DNA of 64,000 nucleotides from Manihot esculenta (Eukaryota; Streptophyta; Magnoliopsida; Malpighiales; Euphorbiaceae): assembly GCF_001659605.2 (NCBI RefSeq), contig NC_035178.2, positions 2,943,734 to 3,007,733 on the forward strand, written 5' to 3'. Shown in pieces: positions 56,311 to 64,000 of this stretch. Under the pieces are notes generated by a model. The model did not search any database, was not told the DNA's origin, and worked only from the letters and a program-made list of their open reading frames with translations. The first letter of the stretch is position 1; each line of letters starts with the position of its first letter. The translations under genes were made by a program, and so were the position numbers.

Positions 56311-56832
56311 TGATGACCGCTGGATTCCACCGCTGGATTCCACTGCTGGATTCCTTCACCCCGGGCCAGGGGCTTGACCACAGCCCAAGGCCCATGACGT
56401 AGAGGCCCACACACCTGATATACATAACAAGCCTGGCTCATCCAACCCTCAAGGCCGGGCTCGACCCATCTTCTTCACTCAAGCCGGCCCGGCCCACACG
56501 AAGCAGGCCCTCTCCACTCAGGCTTAGCGTCCGGCCCAACTCTCGGCCCAGCCCAGGATCCAGAAAAATATTCACCAGACAGCCTGGCAGATCCGCTCGA
56601 ACGTACGCACGAGGAGAATCAGAGGCCGTTACGCATGGAGCAGGCGGCTGATACCCTAGTACCTCCGAATCCGCATGGCAGAGACGCGTGGCCCAATCCT
56701 GGAGAGACCTTTACACGTCACCAGCAAGCAAGACAATGTATAAAAGAGGAGTCCCCTCCTCAGAAAGCTTAAGCCTTATTCAGTAATACAAAACCCTTGT
56801 AAAACCCTATTCTATTGGATCTCAGATCATCA
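56311..56832 (+). repeat. 5' LTR, 522 bp
   Basis: Begins TGATGA and ends TCATCA, a perfect 6-bp terminal inversion of TG...CA type. GC content rises sharply at its start. A short repeat (CGCTGGATTCCAC units) opens it. A TATA box TATAAAAG lies at 56739-56746, which would place the U3/R border around 56770. Boundaries rest on the termini and the adjacent primer-binding site, since the second LTR is not in view. Confidence 0.75.
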
Positions 56833-56834
56833 AT

Positions 56835-56852
56835 TGGCGCCGTCTGTGGGAA
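56835..56852 (+). promoter_or_regulatory. Primer-binding site of the retrotransposon
   Basis: TGGCGCCGTCTGTGGGAA starts two bases after the LTR. TGG complements the tRNA CCA end, and the first nine bases match what a plant tRNA-Asp primer would need; the rest diverges. The primer tRNA is therefore uncertain. Confidence 0.65.
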
Positions 56853-56910
56853 ACGAAGGAGATCTTTTCATCACCGGAGTTTTCACTTTCAAAACCCACT
56901 GAGATCCACG

Positions 56911-58248
56911 ATGGCAAACCACCAAGAAAGTAACCTTAATATTCCAAATGACCTGAGCTCTGCCCAAGATGGGCAGCAGTTCTCCTTTTCTAGCCCTACA
57001 ACGTTGAATAACCAAACACCTATTTCTCTTAATCCCTCGCCAAGCTTGGCAGGGAATACTCCCACCATGACCCTGTCTAACCAAGACATTCAAACCATGG
57101 CTCTCCAGCTACAAACCACTGCTCACTGGTTGGGGCAGATAATGCAACAAAGGGGACTTAGCACCCCAGTAAACGCACTCCCAGTAGTGGAGGAACCCAG
57201 AACCGATGAACCCCAACCTACCTCTGCCCGCCTCCAAACTAACAACCACGATGCCGGAGAAGAGGAAGAACCGGAGGCCCGAATCCATGGGAGAAGGGCA
57301 AGAGAGTTGATAGAAAATGAAGAGGTGGACGACTATTCTGCTGAAACAACCAGGGAAACGGGAACTGAAACAGAGGAGGAAGAATGTAGTTTGGGCAAAA
57401 GATCCAGCCCGGAAGACGAGAAAATGAACCAAAAGCTGAAAAGGTTGAAGGAGCAGCTCCTAGCCGAGCTAGGTAAGAAAGATCAGAGTCAAACCTCCTT
57501 GCCTACTTCTTCTCCCTTCTCAAAGTTAATGCAGCAGGAGACCGTTCCCAAAAAGTTTATGATGCCGCCGATGGCGGCCTATAATGGGGCTGGTAACCCG
57601 AGAGAGCATGTCATGAACTATAAGACCTTCATGGAGTTGCAAACTCTGTCAGATGCTCTGATGTGCAAGGTGTTCCCAACAACGCTCTCGGGACCAGCGA
57701 GGGCATGGTTCAACAGCCTGGAGGCCGGAAGCATTAAAAGTTTCGGAGATCTTGCCACCCGCTTCATTAGCCGGTTCGTAGCCGGGGTGCCAGCAGATAG
57801 GAAGACGAGCTATCTGGAAACAGTGAGACAAAAAGCTGGTGAATCCCTCAGAGAGTATGTCGCCCGTTTCAATACGGAGGCCCTGCAGATTCCCGAGCTT
57901 GACGAAGGAAGGGCGGTAGAGGCCATGCAAAAGGGAACAACCTCTGCCGAGTTCTTTGGTTCTTTGAGCAGGAAACCTCCGACCTCACTGGCCGAGTTGA
58001 TGAAGAGGGCGGAAAAGTATATAAGGCAGGATGACGCCTTAGTAACGAGTAGATTTGCCAAAGGGGTGGCAGGAAAAGAGAAAGCCCCGGAGGAGGGGAG
58101 GCCGGAGAAACACGAGAAGAAGCGTGGAAAGAGGCCTGAGCCGTACAAGCAGGCCTGGGAAATAAGGGATCAAAGGCCTCCCCTCCTCCCAGGGCTCATG
58201 AACCAAGAGTGCTCCCTCCTTGGGTCCCGAAAAAACCGACTCCATTAA
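56911..58248 (+). CDS. Retrotransposon gag polyprotein (3' end frameshifted)
   Basis: Capsid-type protein of the gypsy element. I start it at the ATG of MANHQESN after the primer-binding site; the frame is open further upstream but crosses that site. The first 190 residues are polar and acidic. The retrotransposon gag domain follows (PMAAYNGAGNPREHVMNYKT, GPARAWFNSLEAGSIKSFGD, SLREYVARFNTEALQIPEL). Near 58150-58200 the frame leaves the one that continues into pol, so its last residues (after QAWEIRDQ) are not native. Confidence 0.85.
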   Translation: MANHQESNLNIPNDLSSAQDGQQFSFSSPTTLNNQTPISLNPSPSLAGNTPTMTLSNQDIQTMALQLQTTAHWLGQIMQQRGLSTPVNALPVVEEPRTDEPQPTSARLQTNNHDAGEEEEPEARIHGRRARELIENEEVDDYSAETTRETGTETEEEECSLGKRSSPEDEKMNQKLKRLKEQLLAELGKKDQSQTSLPTSSPFSKLMQQETVPKKFMMPPMAAYNGAGNPREHVMNYKTFMELQTLSDALMCKVFPTTLSGPARAWFNSLEAGSIKSFGDLATRFISRFVAGVPADRKTSYLETVRQKAGESLREYVARFNTEALQIPELDEGRAVEAMQKGTTSAEFFGSLSRKPPTSLAELMKRAEKYIRQDDALVTSRFAKGVAGKEKAPEEGRPEKHEKKRGKRPEPYKQAWEIRDQRPPLLPGLMNQECSLLGSRKNRLH

Positions 58249-61166
58249 ATGCGTCCAGAGCCGAGGTGCTCATGGCTGTCCAGGATAAGGAGTTTCTCCA
58301 GTGGCCCAAACCTTTGAAGTCGGAAGCAGATCAGAGGAATCCTGACAAGTATTGTCAGTACCACCGGACGCATGGCCACGATACAAATAACTGTTTTCAG
58401 TTAATCGCGGAGATTGAAAGATTGATAAAAAGGGGGCATCTCAAAAATTTTGTGAAGAAACCGGAGGGGCAGAGGCCTCAACCCGGTCCGGCAGCCCAGA
58501 TGCCCAGGAGAACTGGAGCTGGACCAGTGAATGATGGGTCCAGTGGGACTATTAATATGATTGTTGGAGGAACTGGAGGACGGATGAACCGTCGAGGAAA
58601 GAAGAGAAACCGGGAAGGGGAGACCAGCAATGGCGAGGTTATGCAGATCGTTGAACACTCTCCCATGACCATCGCTTTCTCTTCGGAAGATGCACAGGGC
58701 ATTCAGATGCCCCATGATGACGCGCTTGTCATTGAAGCAGTCATTCATAATTTTCGGGTGAAGAAGGTTCTGGTGGATGATGGGAGTAAGGTCAATTTAT
58801 TGCCATATCGGGTTTTCCAGCAGATGGGAATCCCAGAGGAACAGCTGGTTCGGGACCAGTCACCCATCAAAGGGATCGGAGGAGCACCGGTACTTGTAGA
58901 AGGGAAGGTGAAGCTGGCCCTTACCTTGGGAGAAGCACCCAGAGCTCGCACCCATCATGAGGTGTTTTTGGTGGTCAAACTCCCACTGAGCTACAATGCG
59001 ATTTTGGGGAGGCCGGCGTTGTTCAACTTTGAAGCTGTCACTAGCATCAGGTATTTGGCACTCAAGTTCCCAACGGAAGAAGGAGTGGGAATGGTCCGGG
59101 GCAGCCAGGAAGAAGCAAGGGCGGTATACTTGGCCACAGTAACAGAGCCAAGCTCAACTGGAGAAGCACTTGACTCGGAAGTTCTGGAGGTCAGAGATGA
59201 AACAAAAGAAGCCCGGACAGAGCCAGTCGGAGAGTTGGAGACTTTCCCCTTATCAGAAGCAGATGCAAGCAAGGTCTTCAGTTTTAATGCCAGCCTCACC
59301 AAAGAACAAAAAGGTGAAGTCATGACCCTGATCCGAGGTCACGCGCCGACCTTCGCATGGAAGCCCTCAGACATGCCGGGAATTGACCCCAAAGTGATGA
59401 CACACCGATTGAATGTCCTCCCCGAGGCCAGACCAGTAAAGCAAAAGAAGAGAGTAGTGGGAAGAGAGAAGCAGCAGGCTACCCAGGAAGAAGTGCAGAA
59501 GCTAGAAGAGGCAGGCTTTATTAGGGAGGTTATGTACCCACAGTGGTTGGCAAATCCTGTGTTAGTCAAAAAAGCCAATGGCAAATACAGGATGTGTATA
59601 GATTTTACCGACCTGAATAAGGCCTGCCCTAAAGATTGTTACCCCCTCCCCGATATTAATAAGATGGTCGACTCAACGGCCGGTTTTGATTATATGTCTT
59701 CTTTGGATGCTATGTCTGGTTACCACCAAATCCCAATGGAAAAGACGGATGAGGAGAAGACCTCATTTATAACTGAAGATGGGACTTACTGCTACAGAGC
59801 TATGCCCTTCGGATTAAGAAACGCCGGGGCAACTTACCAACGATTAATGAATAAAATCTTTAAGAATCAGATCGGCAAGAATGTAGAAGTGTATGTGGAT
59901 GACATGGTGGTTAAAAATTCAACTTTTCAACAACACATAACGGATTTAAGGAAGATATTTGGGGTGTTAGATCAATACAGGATGAAATTGAATCCAGCAA
60001 AGTGTGCTTTCTTCATCAGGGGAGGAAAGTTCTTGGGATACATGGTGAGTGGAAAAGGCATTAAGCCCAATCCGGAGAAGGTGGAAGCCATATTGAATAT
60101 GCCAGAGCCGACCTGTGTAAGGGACGTCCAGAGATTAACCGGGAGAGTAGTGGCGCTTCACCGATTTATGTCAAGGTCGGCAGAAAAGTGTTTGCCATTC
60201 TTCAAAAAATTGAGGAAGGTTCCGAATTTTGAATGGACAGAAGACTGCCAAAAAGCCTTCACAGAGCTTAAGGAATACCTCAGCTCGCCTCACGTGCTCA
60301 GCAGCCCCATAAAAGGGGAAGAACTCCTGATATACTTGGCAGCCTCAGAGCAAGCAGTCAGCGCAGTACTAGTAAGAGTGGAAGAAGGGGAGCAGAAACC
60401 TGTTTTCTACGTCAGCAAGGTACTCAGAGACACTGAGGTCAGATACTCGAACATTGAAAAATTGGCGTATGCCTTGTTGTTAGCAGTCCGGAAATTCAAA
60501 GTTTATCTGGAAGGCCACCAAGGAGTTGTGATGACGGACCAACCCTTAAAGAAGATCCTACGTAGGCCGGAAACTTCAGGACGGATGTTAGCATGGTCCG
60601 TGGAAATCAGCCCTTACTGTCTGGAGTACCGACCTCGGACAACTATAAAATCTCAAGCGCTGGCTGACTTCATAGCAGAATGCTCATTCAACGAGGAGAA
60701 GGAAGGATCATCCTCGGAGATACCAAGAAAAGAAGGAGAGGGAGAGCTTTCCCAAGAGTCCAGCTGGAAGCTATATGTAGACGGAGCATCAGGCTCTGAG
60801 GGCAGTGGCGCTGGGATAATACTTAAGGGGCCGGAGGGCTTTAAAGTATGTTATGCCTTACGGCTAGAATTCAAAACTTCTAATAATGTGGCCGAATATG
60901 AAGCCTTGGTGAACGGAATGTTGGAAGCTTTGGAAATAGGGGTAACCGACCTCGAGGTGAATAGTGACTCTCAGCTGGTGATCAACCAGGTGACGGGAGT
61001 ATATCAGGCCAGAGATCCCATCATGCAGAGTTATCTCGATAAAGTAAAAACTGTGGAAGCCGACCTCACGAGCCGAGGAGTTATTACCAGATTTCAGAGG
61101 ATACCTCGAGATGAAAATGAGGAGGCAGACCTGCTTAGTCGACTGACCAAAGAAGAGTTAGAGTAG
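58209..61166 (+). CDS. Retrotransposon pol: protease, reverse transcriptase, RNase H, second RNase H
   Basis: Continues the gag-pol reading after the frameshift; its first codon is GTG, so this is not a true start. Order: a zinc-knuckle-like CQYHRTHGHDTNNC at about 58350-58395; aspartic protease with VDDGS at about 58771; reverse transcriptase with YVDD at about 59893 and KYRMCIDFTDLNKACPKD before it; the native RNase H-like region to about 60680 (VFYVSKVL, TDQPLKKIL); and a second RNase H at 60762-61150 starting WKLYVDGASG. Two RNase H domains in this order are the signature of Tat-lineage elements. It ends at TAG 61164-61166, after which the same frame continues into integrase. The stop is most simply a CAG-to-TAG change. 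Confidence 0.9.
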   Translation: MLPPWVPKKPTPLNASRAEVLMAVQDKEFLQWPKPLKSEADQRNPDKYCQYHRTHGHDTNNCFQLIAEIERLIKRGHLKNFVKKPEGQRPQPGPAAQMPRRTGAGPVNDGSSGTINMIVGGTGGRMNRRGKKRNREGETSNGEVMQIVEHSPMTIAFSSEDAQGIQMPHDDALVIEAVIHNFRVKKVLVDDGSKVNLLPYRVFQQMGIPEEQLVRDQSPIKGIGGAPVLVEGKVKLALTLGEAPRARTHHEVFLVVKLPLSYNAILGRPALFNFEAVTSIRYLALKFPTEEGVGMVRGSQEEARAVYLATVTEPSSTGEALDSEVLEVRDETKEARTEPVGELETFPLSEADASKVFSFNASLTKEQKGEVMTLIRGHAPTFAWKPSDMPGIDPKVMTHRLNVLPEARPVKQKKRVVGREKQQATQEEVQKLEEAGFIREVMYPQWLANPVLVKKANGKYRMCIDFTDLNKACPKDCYPLPDINKMVDSTAGFDYMSSLDAMSGYHQIPMEKTDEEKTSFITEDGTYCYRAMPFGLRNAGATYQRLMNKIFKNQIGKNVEVYVDDMVVKNSTFQQHITDLRKIFGVLDQYRMKLNPAKCAFFIRGGKFLGYMVSGKGIKPNPEKVEAILNMPEPTCVRDVQRLTGRVVALHRFMSRSAEKCLPFFKKLRKVPNFEWTEDCQKAFTELKEYLSSPHVLSSPIKGEELLIYLAASEQAVSAVLVRVEEGEQKPVFYVSKVLRDTEVRYSNIEKLAYALLLAVRKFKVYLEGHQGVVMTDQPLKKILRRPETSGRMLAWSVEISPYCLEYRPRTTIKSQALADFIAECSFNEEKEGSSSEIPRKEGEGELSQESSWKLYVDGASGSEGSGAGIILKGPEGFKVCYALRLEFKTSNNVAEYEALVNGMLEALEIGVTDLEVNSDSQLVINQVTGVYQARDPIMQSYLDKVKTVEADLTSRGVITRFQRIPRDENEEADLLSRLTKEELE

Positions 61167-62456
61167 CTCCCTGATGAAGTATACATACAGCATGTCAGCA
61201 CACCTGCTTTCAAGAAGACAAACACAGTACTGCAGGTGGAACAGAGCCCAACTTGGATGACTCCATACCTGAGATACTTGGAAAAGGGCGAACTCCCCGA
61301 AGATAAAGTTGAAGCCAAAAAGATAGCAGCTCGAGCTGCCAATTACCAAGTAATAAGGAGAACTTTATACAGAAAAGGGAAGTCCAGCCCATGGCTCCGG
61401 TGTGTGAGTCCGGAAGAAGCTGCAAAGGTAATGGAGGAAATACATAGAGGCCTATGTGGGGCTCACGAGAGAGCAGGGACATTAGCTAACAAAATATTCA
61501 GGCAAGGATACTACTGGCCCACTGTTAAAAAAGAAGCAGAAGAGTTTGTCCGGAGGTGTGACGTATGTCAGAGATTTGCTAATGCCATCAGGACCCCTGC
61601 CACTCCTCAAGCAAGCATATCCAGTCCATGGCCTTTCTCACAATGGGAAATTGACATCCTGGGACCTTTCCCCAAGACTACGGGGCAAAGAAAATTCGTA
61701 GTGGTGGCTATGGAATATTTCTCGAAATGGCCAGAGGCAAAAGCAATAGCCACAATCACAGCTCGCAAGATGATAGATTTCGTATGGGGACATATCATCT
61801 GCAGATTTGGCATACCAAGAGTACTTATCTCAGACAACGGCAGACAATTTGACTGCAGCACTTTCAGAGCCTTCACGACGAACATGGGCATATGGCATAA
61901 GTTCTCCTCCGTGGCTCATCCTCAGACTAATGGCCAAACGGAAGTCACTAATAGAGCTATCCTTCAAGGATTAAAGAAACGGCTGGATGGCGCAAAGGAG
62001 AATTGGGCAGAAGAACTCAATAGCACTCTATGGGCACTCCGAACCACTCCCAGAGCGCCCACTCAAGAAACCCCGTTTGCACTTGCTTATGGCACAGAGG
62101 CTGTAGTCCCAGTTGAGTTGCAGATCCCCACTCATCGAGTTCAATTCGTTAGTGAGAACGCTAATGGGGACAAATTAAGGAGCAACCTAGATGCTCTTGA
62201 AGAAGTTAGGGAAGAAGCCCAAGTCCGAACTGCTGCTTATCAACAACGAGCGGCAAGATATTACAATCAAAAGGTCAGAGAAAGAAGCTTGAAGGTGGGA
62301 GACCTGACTTTAAGAAACCTGGAAGCTACAGGAAAAAGAGCAGCCGCAGGCAAGCTAGCACCGACCTGGGAAGGTCCATTCAAGGTGACAAAAGTGGTTA
62401 AGCCCGGGGTATACCGAATTGAAGATATGCAAGGAAACCCCGAGCCCCACGCTTAG
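61167..62456 (+). CDS. Retrotransposon integrase, separated by a stop and truncated by a second one
   Basis: In frame with the preceding pol segment; the first ATG-independent residues after the stop read LPDEVYIQHV, part of the normal linker. The HHCC zinc domain lies at about 61444-61572 (GLCGAHERAGTLANKIF, CDVCQ). The DDE core has Asp in WEIDILGPFP (about 61650), Asp in ISDNGRQFD (about 61831) and Glu in QTNGQTEVTNRA (about 61940). No chromodomain is evident. The frame ends at TAG 62454-62456. Beyond it the same frame continues for about ten codons with QHLKRYFP to a TGA at 62484-62490, so the TAG is probably a mutated Trp codon. Confidence 0.88.
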   Translation, partial: LPDEVYIQHVSTPAFKKTNTVLQVEQSPTWMTPYLRYLEKGELPEDKVEAKKIAARAANYQVIRRTLYRKGKSSPWLRCVSPEEAAKVMEEIHRGLCGAHERAGTLANKIFRQGYYWPTVKKEAEEFVRRCDVCQRFANAIRTPATPQASISSPWPFSQWEIDILGPFPKTTGQRKFVVVAMEYFSKWPEAKAIATITARKMIDFVWGHIICRFGIPRVLISDNGRQFDCSTFRAFTTNMGIWHKFSSVAHPQTNGQTEVTNRAILQGLKKRLDGAKENWAEELNSTLWALRTTPRAPTQETPFALAYGTEAVVPVELQIPTHRVQFVSENANGDKLRSNLDALEEVREEAQVRTAAYQQRAARYYNQKVRERSLKVGDLTLRNLEATGKRAAAGKLAPTWEGPFKVTKVVKPGVYRIEDMQGNPEPHA

Positions 62457-62724
62457 AACATCCAGCACTTAAAAAGGTATTTCCCTTGAAATATTTGTAA
62501 AGAAAAACATTGTATTTTGACAAATATGAATAAATGAAAATTGTTTATACAATGTGATTATCTTTGTGAAAAACATTTTTCCATGAAAAAGAAAGAACAG
62601 GGCTCAGAAAGATCCCTTGAAAACAAGACCTCAGTTAGGCACAAAAACCAGCTGAGATGACGAAGCGACAGTAAGGCCCATGAGCCTGAACCTTGCGCAA
62701 GACCTCCTAAGGGAGCACAAAAAA
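62457..62724 (+). other. Start of the retrotransposon 3' untranslated region
   Basis: Non-coding sequence after integrase. It has an AT-rich part (62490-62600) followed by GC-richer, gene-less DNA leading into the tandem repeats. Confidence 0.6.
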
Positions 62725-63440
62725 CTGCCGGCGGGGCCCCGAGGTCACCCCGGAACGGCCGGCGAGGATCTTAAAGATGCCTCCCGAAGCATGAAGACCG
62801 GGATCCCCTAGAACTCCCGGGAAAACAAAACAAAAAAACTACCGGCGGGGCCCCGAGGTCACCCCGGAACGGCCGGTGAGGATCTTAAAGATGCCTCTCG
62901 GAGCATGAAGACCGGGATCCCCTAAAACTCCCGGGAAAAAAAAAAAAAAAAAAAAAACTGCCGGCGGGGCCCCGAGGTCACCCCAGAACGGCCGGTGAGG
63001 GTCTAAAAGATGCCTCCCGGAGCATGAAGACCGGGATCCCCTAGAACTCCCGGGAAAACAAAACAAAAAAACTGCCGGCGGGGCCCCGAGGTCACCCCGG
63101 AACGGCCGGTGAGGGTCTAAAAGATGCCTCCCGGAGCATGAAGACCGGGATCCCCTAGAACTCCCGGGAAAACAAAACAAAGGATAGTCGGTGGGGCCCC
63201 GAGGCCACCCCAGCTCAGCCAGGATCTCGTAAGATCTCCGGAAAACAAAAACGGCCGGTGAGGGTCTAAAAGATGCCTCCCAGAGCATGAAGACCGGGAT
63301 CCTCTAGAACTCCCGGGAAAACAAAACAAAGAACAAAACAAAGGACAGCCGGTGGGGCCCCGAGGCCACCCCGGCTCAGCCAGGATCTCGTAAGATCTCC
63401 GGAAAACAAAAACGGCTGTTGAAGGACTTAAGAGCCTCCC
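62725..63440 (+). repeat. Tandem repeats (about 114-bp unit) in the retrotransposon 3' UTR
   Basis: Units start at 62725, 62839, 62958 and 63072 and begin CTGCCGGCGGGGCCCCGAGG (one has CTACC). Lengths are 114, 119, 114 and about 109 bp, and the differences lie mostly in the A-rich end. Two variant, partly rearranged units follow from 63181 and 63341, sharing GTGGGGCCCCGAGGCCACCC and AGCCAGGATCTCGTAAGATC. Tandem arrays between integrase and the 3' LTR are known in Tat/Ogre-type elements. Long open frames on the minus strand here are artefacts of the repeat. Confidence 0.9.
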
Positions 63441-63526
63441 AAAAATAAAAAAATTTTTCCCATGCAGGGACAACTTACAAAAATATAGTTCCGACCTCAC
63501 AAAAACAGAGAGGCCCGGAGCTACCA

Positions 63527-63553
63527 AAAAAAAAAAAAAAAAAAAAAAAAAAA
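63527..63553 (+). repeat. Poly-A tract in the retrotransposon 3' UTR
   Basis: Uninterrupted A run of about 27 bp within the 3' untranslated region. A similar shorter A run ends one of the tandem units near 62937-62957. Confidence 0.9.
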
Positions 63554-63610
63554 CAAGGTTCCGACCTACTAAAGAGGCGCGAGGCGTAATAGCTATAAAA
63601 GTGCCGCGGA

Positions 63611-63970
63611 CGAGCTCCCAGCTCGGATAAACATATCTCCGCAAAAATTCAAGGTACGAAAGAAAAAGGCCGAGTTTCCAGCTCGGATAGTCAGGTTCCG
63701 ACCTATGAAAAAGGTACAAGGCCTAATAAGCTAAAGAAGCCCCGACCTCGAAAAAGACGCTAACGCCAAAACTTTGCTTTCGAAGAAAAGGCCGAGCTCC
63801 CAGCTCGGATAGACTTATATTCTTAAAAACTCAAGGTCGAGCTCCCAGCTCGGACCGATATTCACAAAGGCCCAAGACCGAGCTCCCAGCTCGGATAGAC
63901 TCATATCCTTAAAAGATCAAGATACGAAAGCCAAAGAGAAAGGCCGAGCTCCCTCCATAGAAGGACTCAT
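63611..63970 (+). repeat. Dispersed short hairpin repeats (CCGAGCTCCCAGCTCGG)
   Basis: The 17-bp palindrome CCGAGCTCCCAGCTCGG (7-bp arms, 3-base loop) or a close variant occurs at 63611-63626 (16-bp match), 63670-63686, 63792-63808, 63838-63853 and 63878-63894. A truncated copy lies near 63953. Each is followed by ATAGACT/ATAAAC-like sequence. Spacing is irregular, about 40-120 bp. The array continues the repeat-rich 3' region towards the unseen 3' LTR. Confidence 0.85.
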
Positions 63971-64000
63971 AAATGAAGAAATCCTTAGGAGGATAAAAAG

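Larger units (their letters stand above)
56311..62724 (+). mobile_element. Tat-clade Ty3/gypsy LTR retrotransposon (5' LTR to integrase; continues past window end)
   Basis: The order LTR, primer-binding site, gag, protease, RT, RNase H, second RNase H, integrase, repeat-rich 3' UTR is that of plant Tat-lineage elements. The 3' LTR is beyond position 64000, so insertion age and target-site duplication cannot be judged. The coding part has one frameshift (gag/pol boundary) and two premature TAG codons, so this copy is probably not self-sufficient. It is oriented like the SCPL gene and lies 1.1 kb downstream of it. The 3' untranslated part after integrase is described separately. Confidence 0.9.

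Noticed and set aside
62839..63719. Long minus-strand open frames with repeated peptide blocks
   Set aside because: They follow exactly the 114-bp repeats of the retrotransposon 3' region, antisense to the element, so they are repeat artefacts.
62725..63894. CRISPR-like regular repeats
   Set aside because: Units are contiguous or irregularly spaced inside a retrotransposon of a plant genome, spacers are not unique, and no cas-like gene exists.

Overview
The window is plant nuclear DNA from a eudicot. The genes have many short exons with GT-AG introns, the spacers are very AT-rich, and the protein families are typical of land plants: a nucleobase-ascorbate transporter, OSB, R2R3-MYB, MIZ1/DUF617, DUF1645, MIP1/DUF547 and SCPL. 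Transposons are plant types (Tat-clade Ty3/gypsy, hAT and Mutator-like foldbacks, a LINE relic). A woody rosid such as a Euphorbiaceae species is only a guess. Nothing prokaryotic, viral or CRISPR-like was seen. Exon models were built by hand from splice sites and frame. All five multi-exon or multi-part totals that could be checked come out as whole codons.

Layout. 1-0.4 kb: last exon of a NAT-family transporter (+). 1.8-4.1 kb: a 4-exon organellar single-stranded-DNA-binding protein (OSB, -), 391 aa, with a telobox/site II promoter. 4.3-8.4 kb: AT-rich spacer with a decayed LINE endonuclease and a 469-bp hAT-type foldback MITE with target-site duplication. 8.4-9.1 kb: intronless R2R3-MYB, subgroup 22-like (-). 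9.1-16.9 kb: AT-rich spacer with an orphan promoter/first-exon-like island near 13.5-13.9 kb. 16.9-17.6 kb: MIZ1-like DUF617 protein (-). 20.8-29.4 kb: an 18-exon S9 prolyl-oligopeptidase-family serine peptidase (+), 739 aa. 31.8-32.8 kb: DUF1645 protein (-). 36.9-40.2 kb: an 11-exon leucine-zipper/DUF547 protein (-), 574 aa. 40.2-46.9 kb: spacer. 46.9-47.5 kb: four tandem tRNA-Phe(GAA) units on the minus strand, one decayed. 47.6-48.6 kb: a serine carboxypeptidase-like pseudogene. 49.8-55.2 kb: its intact paralogue (8 exons, 488 aa), whose 3.2-kb first intron holds a 1.5-kb Mutator-like foldback element. 55.8-56.0 kb: possible 3' exons of an unidentified minus-strand gene. 56.3-64.0 kb: a Tat-clade gypsy retrotransposon running off the window, with 5' LTR, primer-binding site, gag, protease-RT-RNase H-second RNase H, integrase, and a repeat-rich 3' untranslated region. 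It carries one frameshift and two premature stops.

The genes do not form a pathway; this is an ordinary mixed gene neighbourhood. The most unusual parts are the tandem tRNA-Phe array beside the carboxypeptidase pseudogene, the near-symmetrical foldback element in the intact gene's intron, and the nested repeats in the retrotransposon's 3' region. I found no convincing undescribed multi-gene system.
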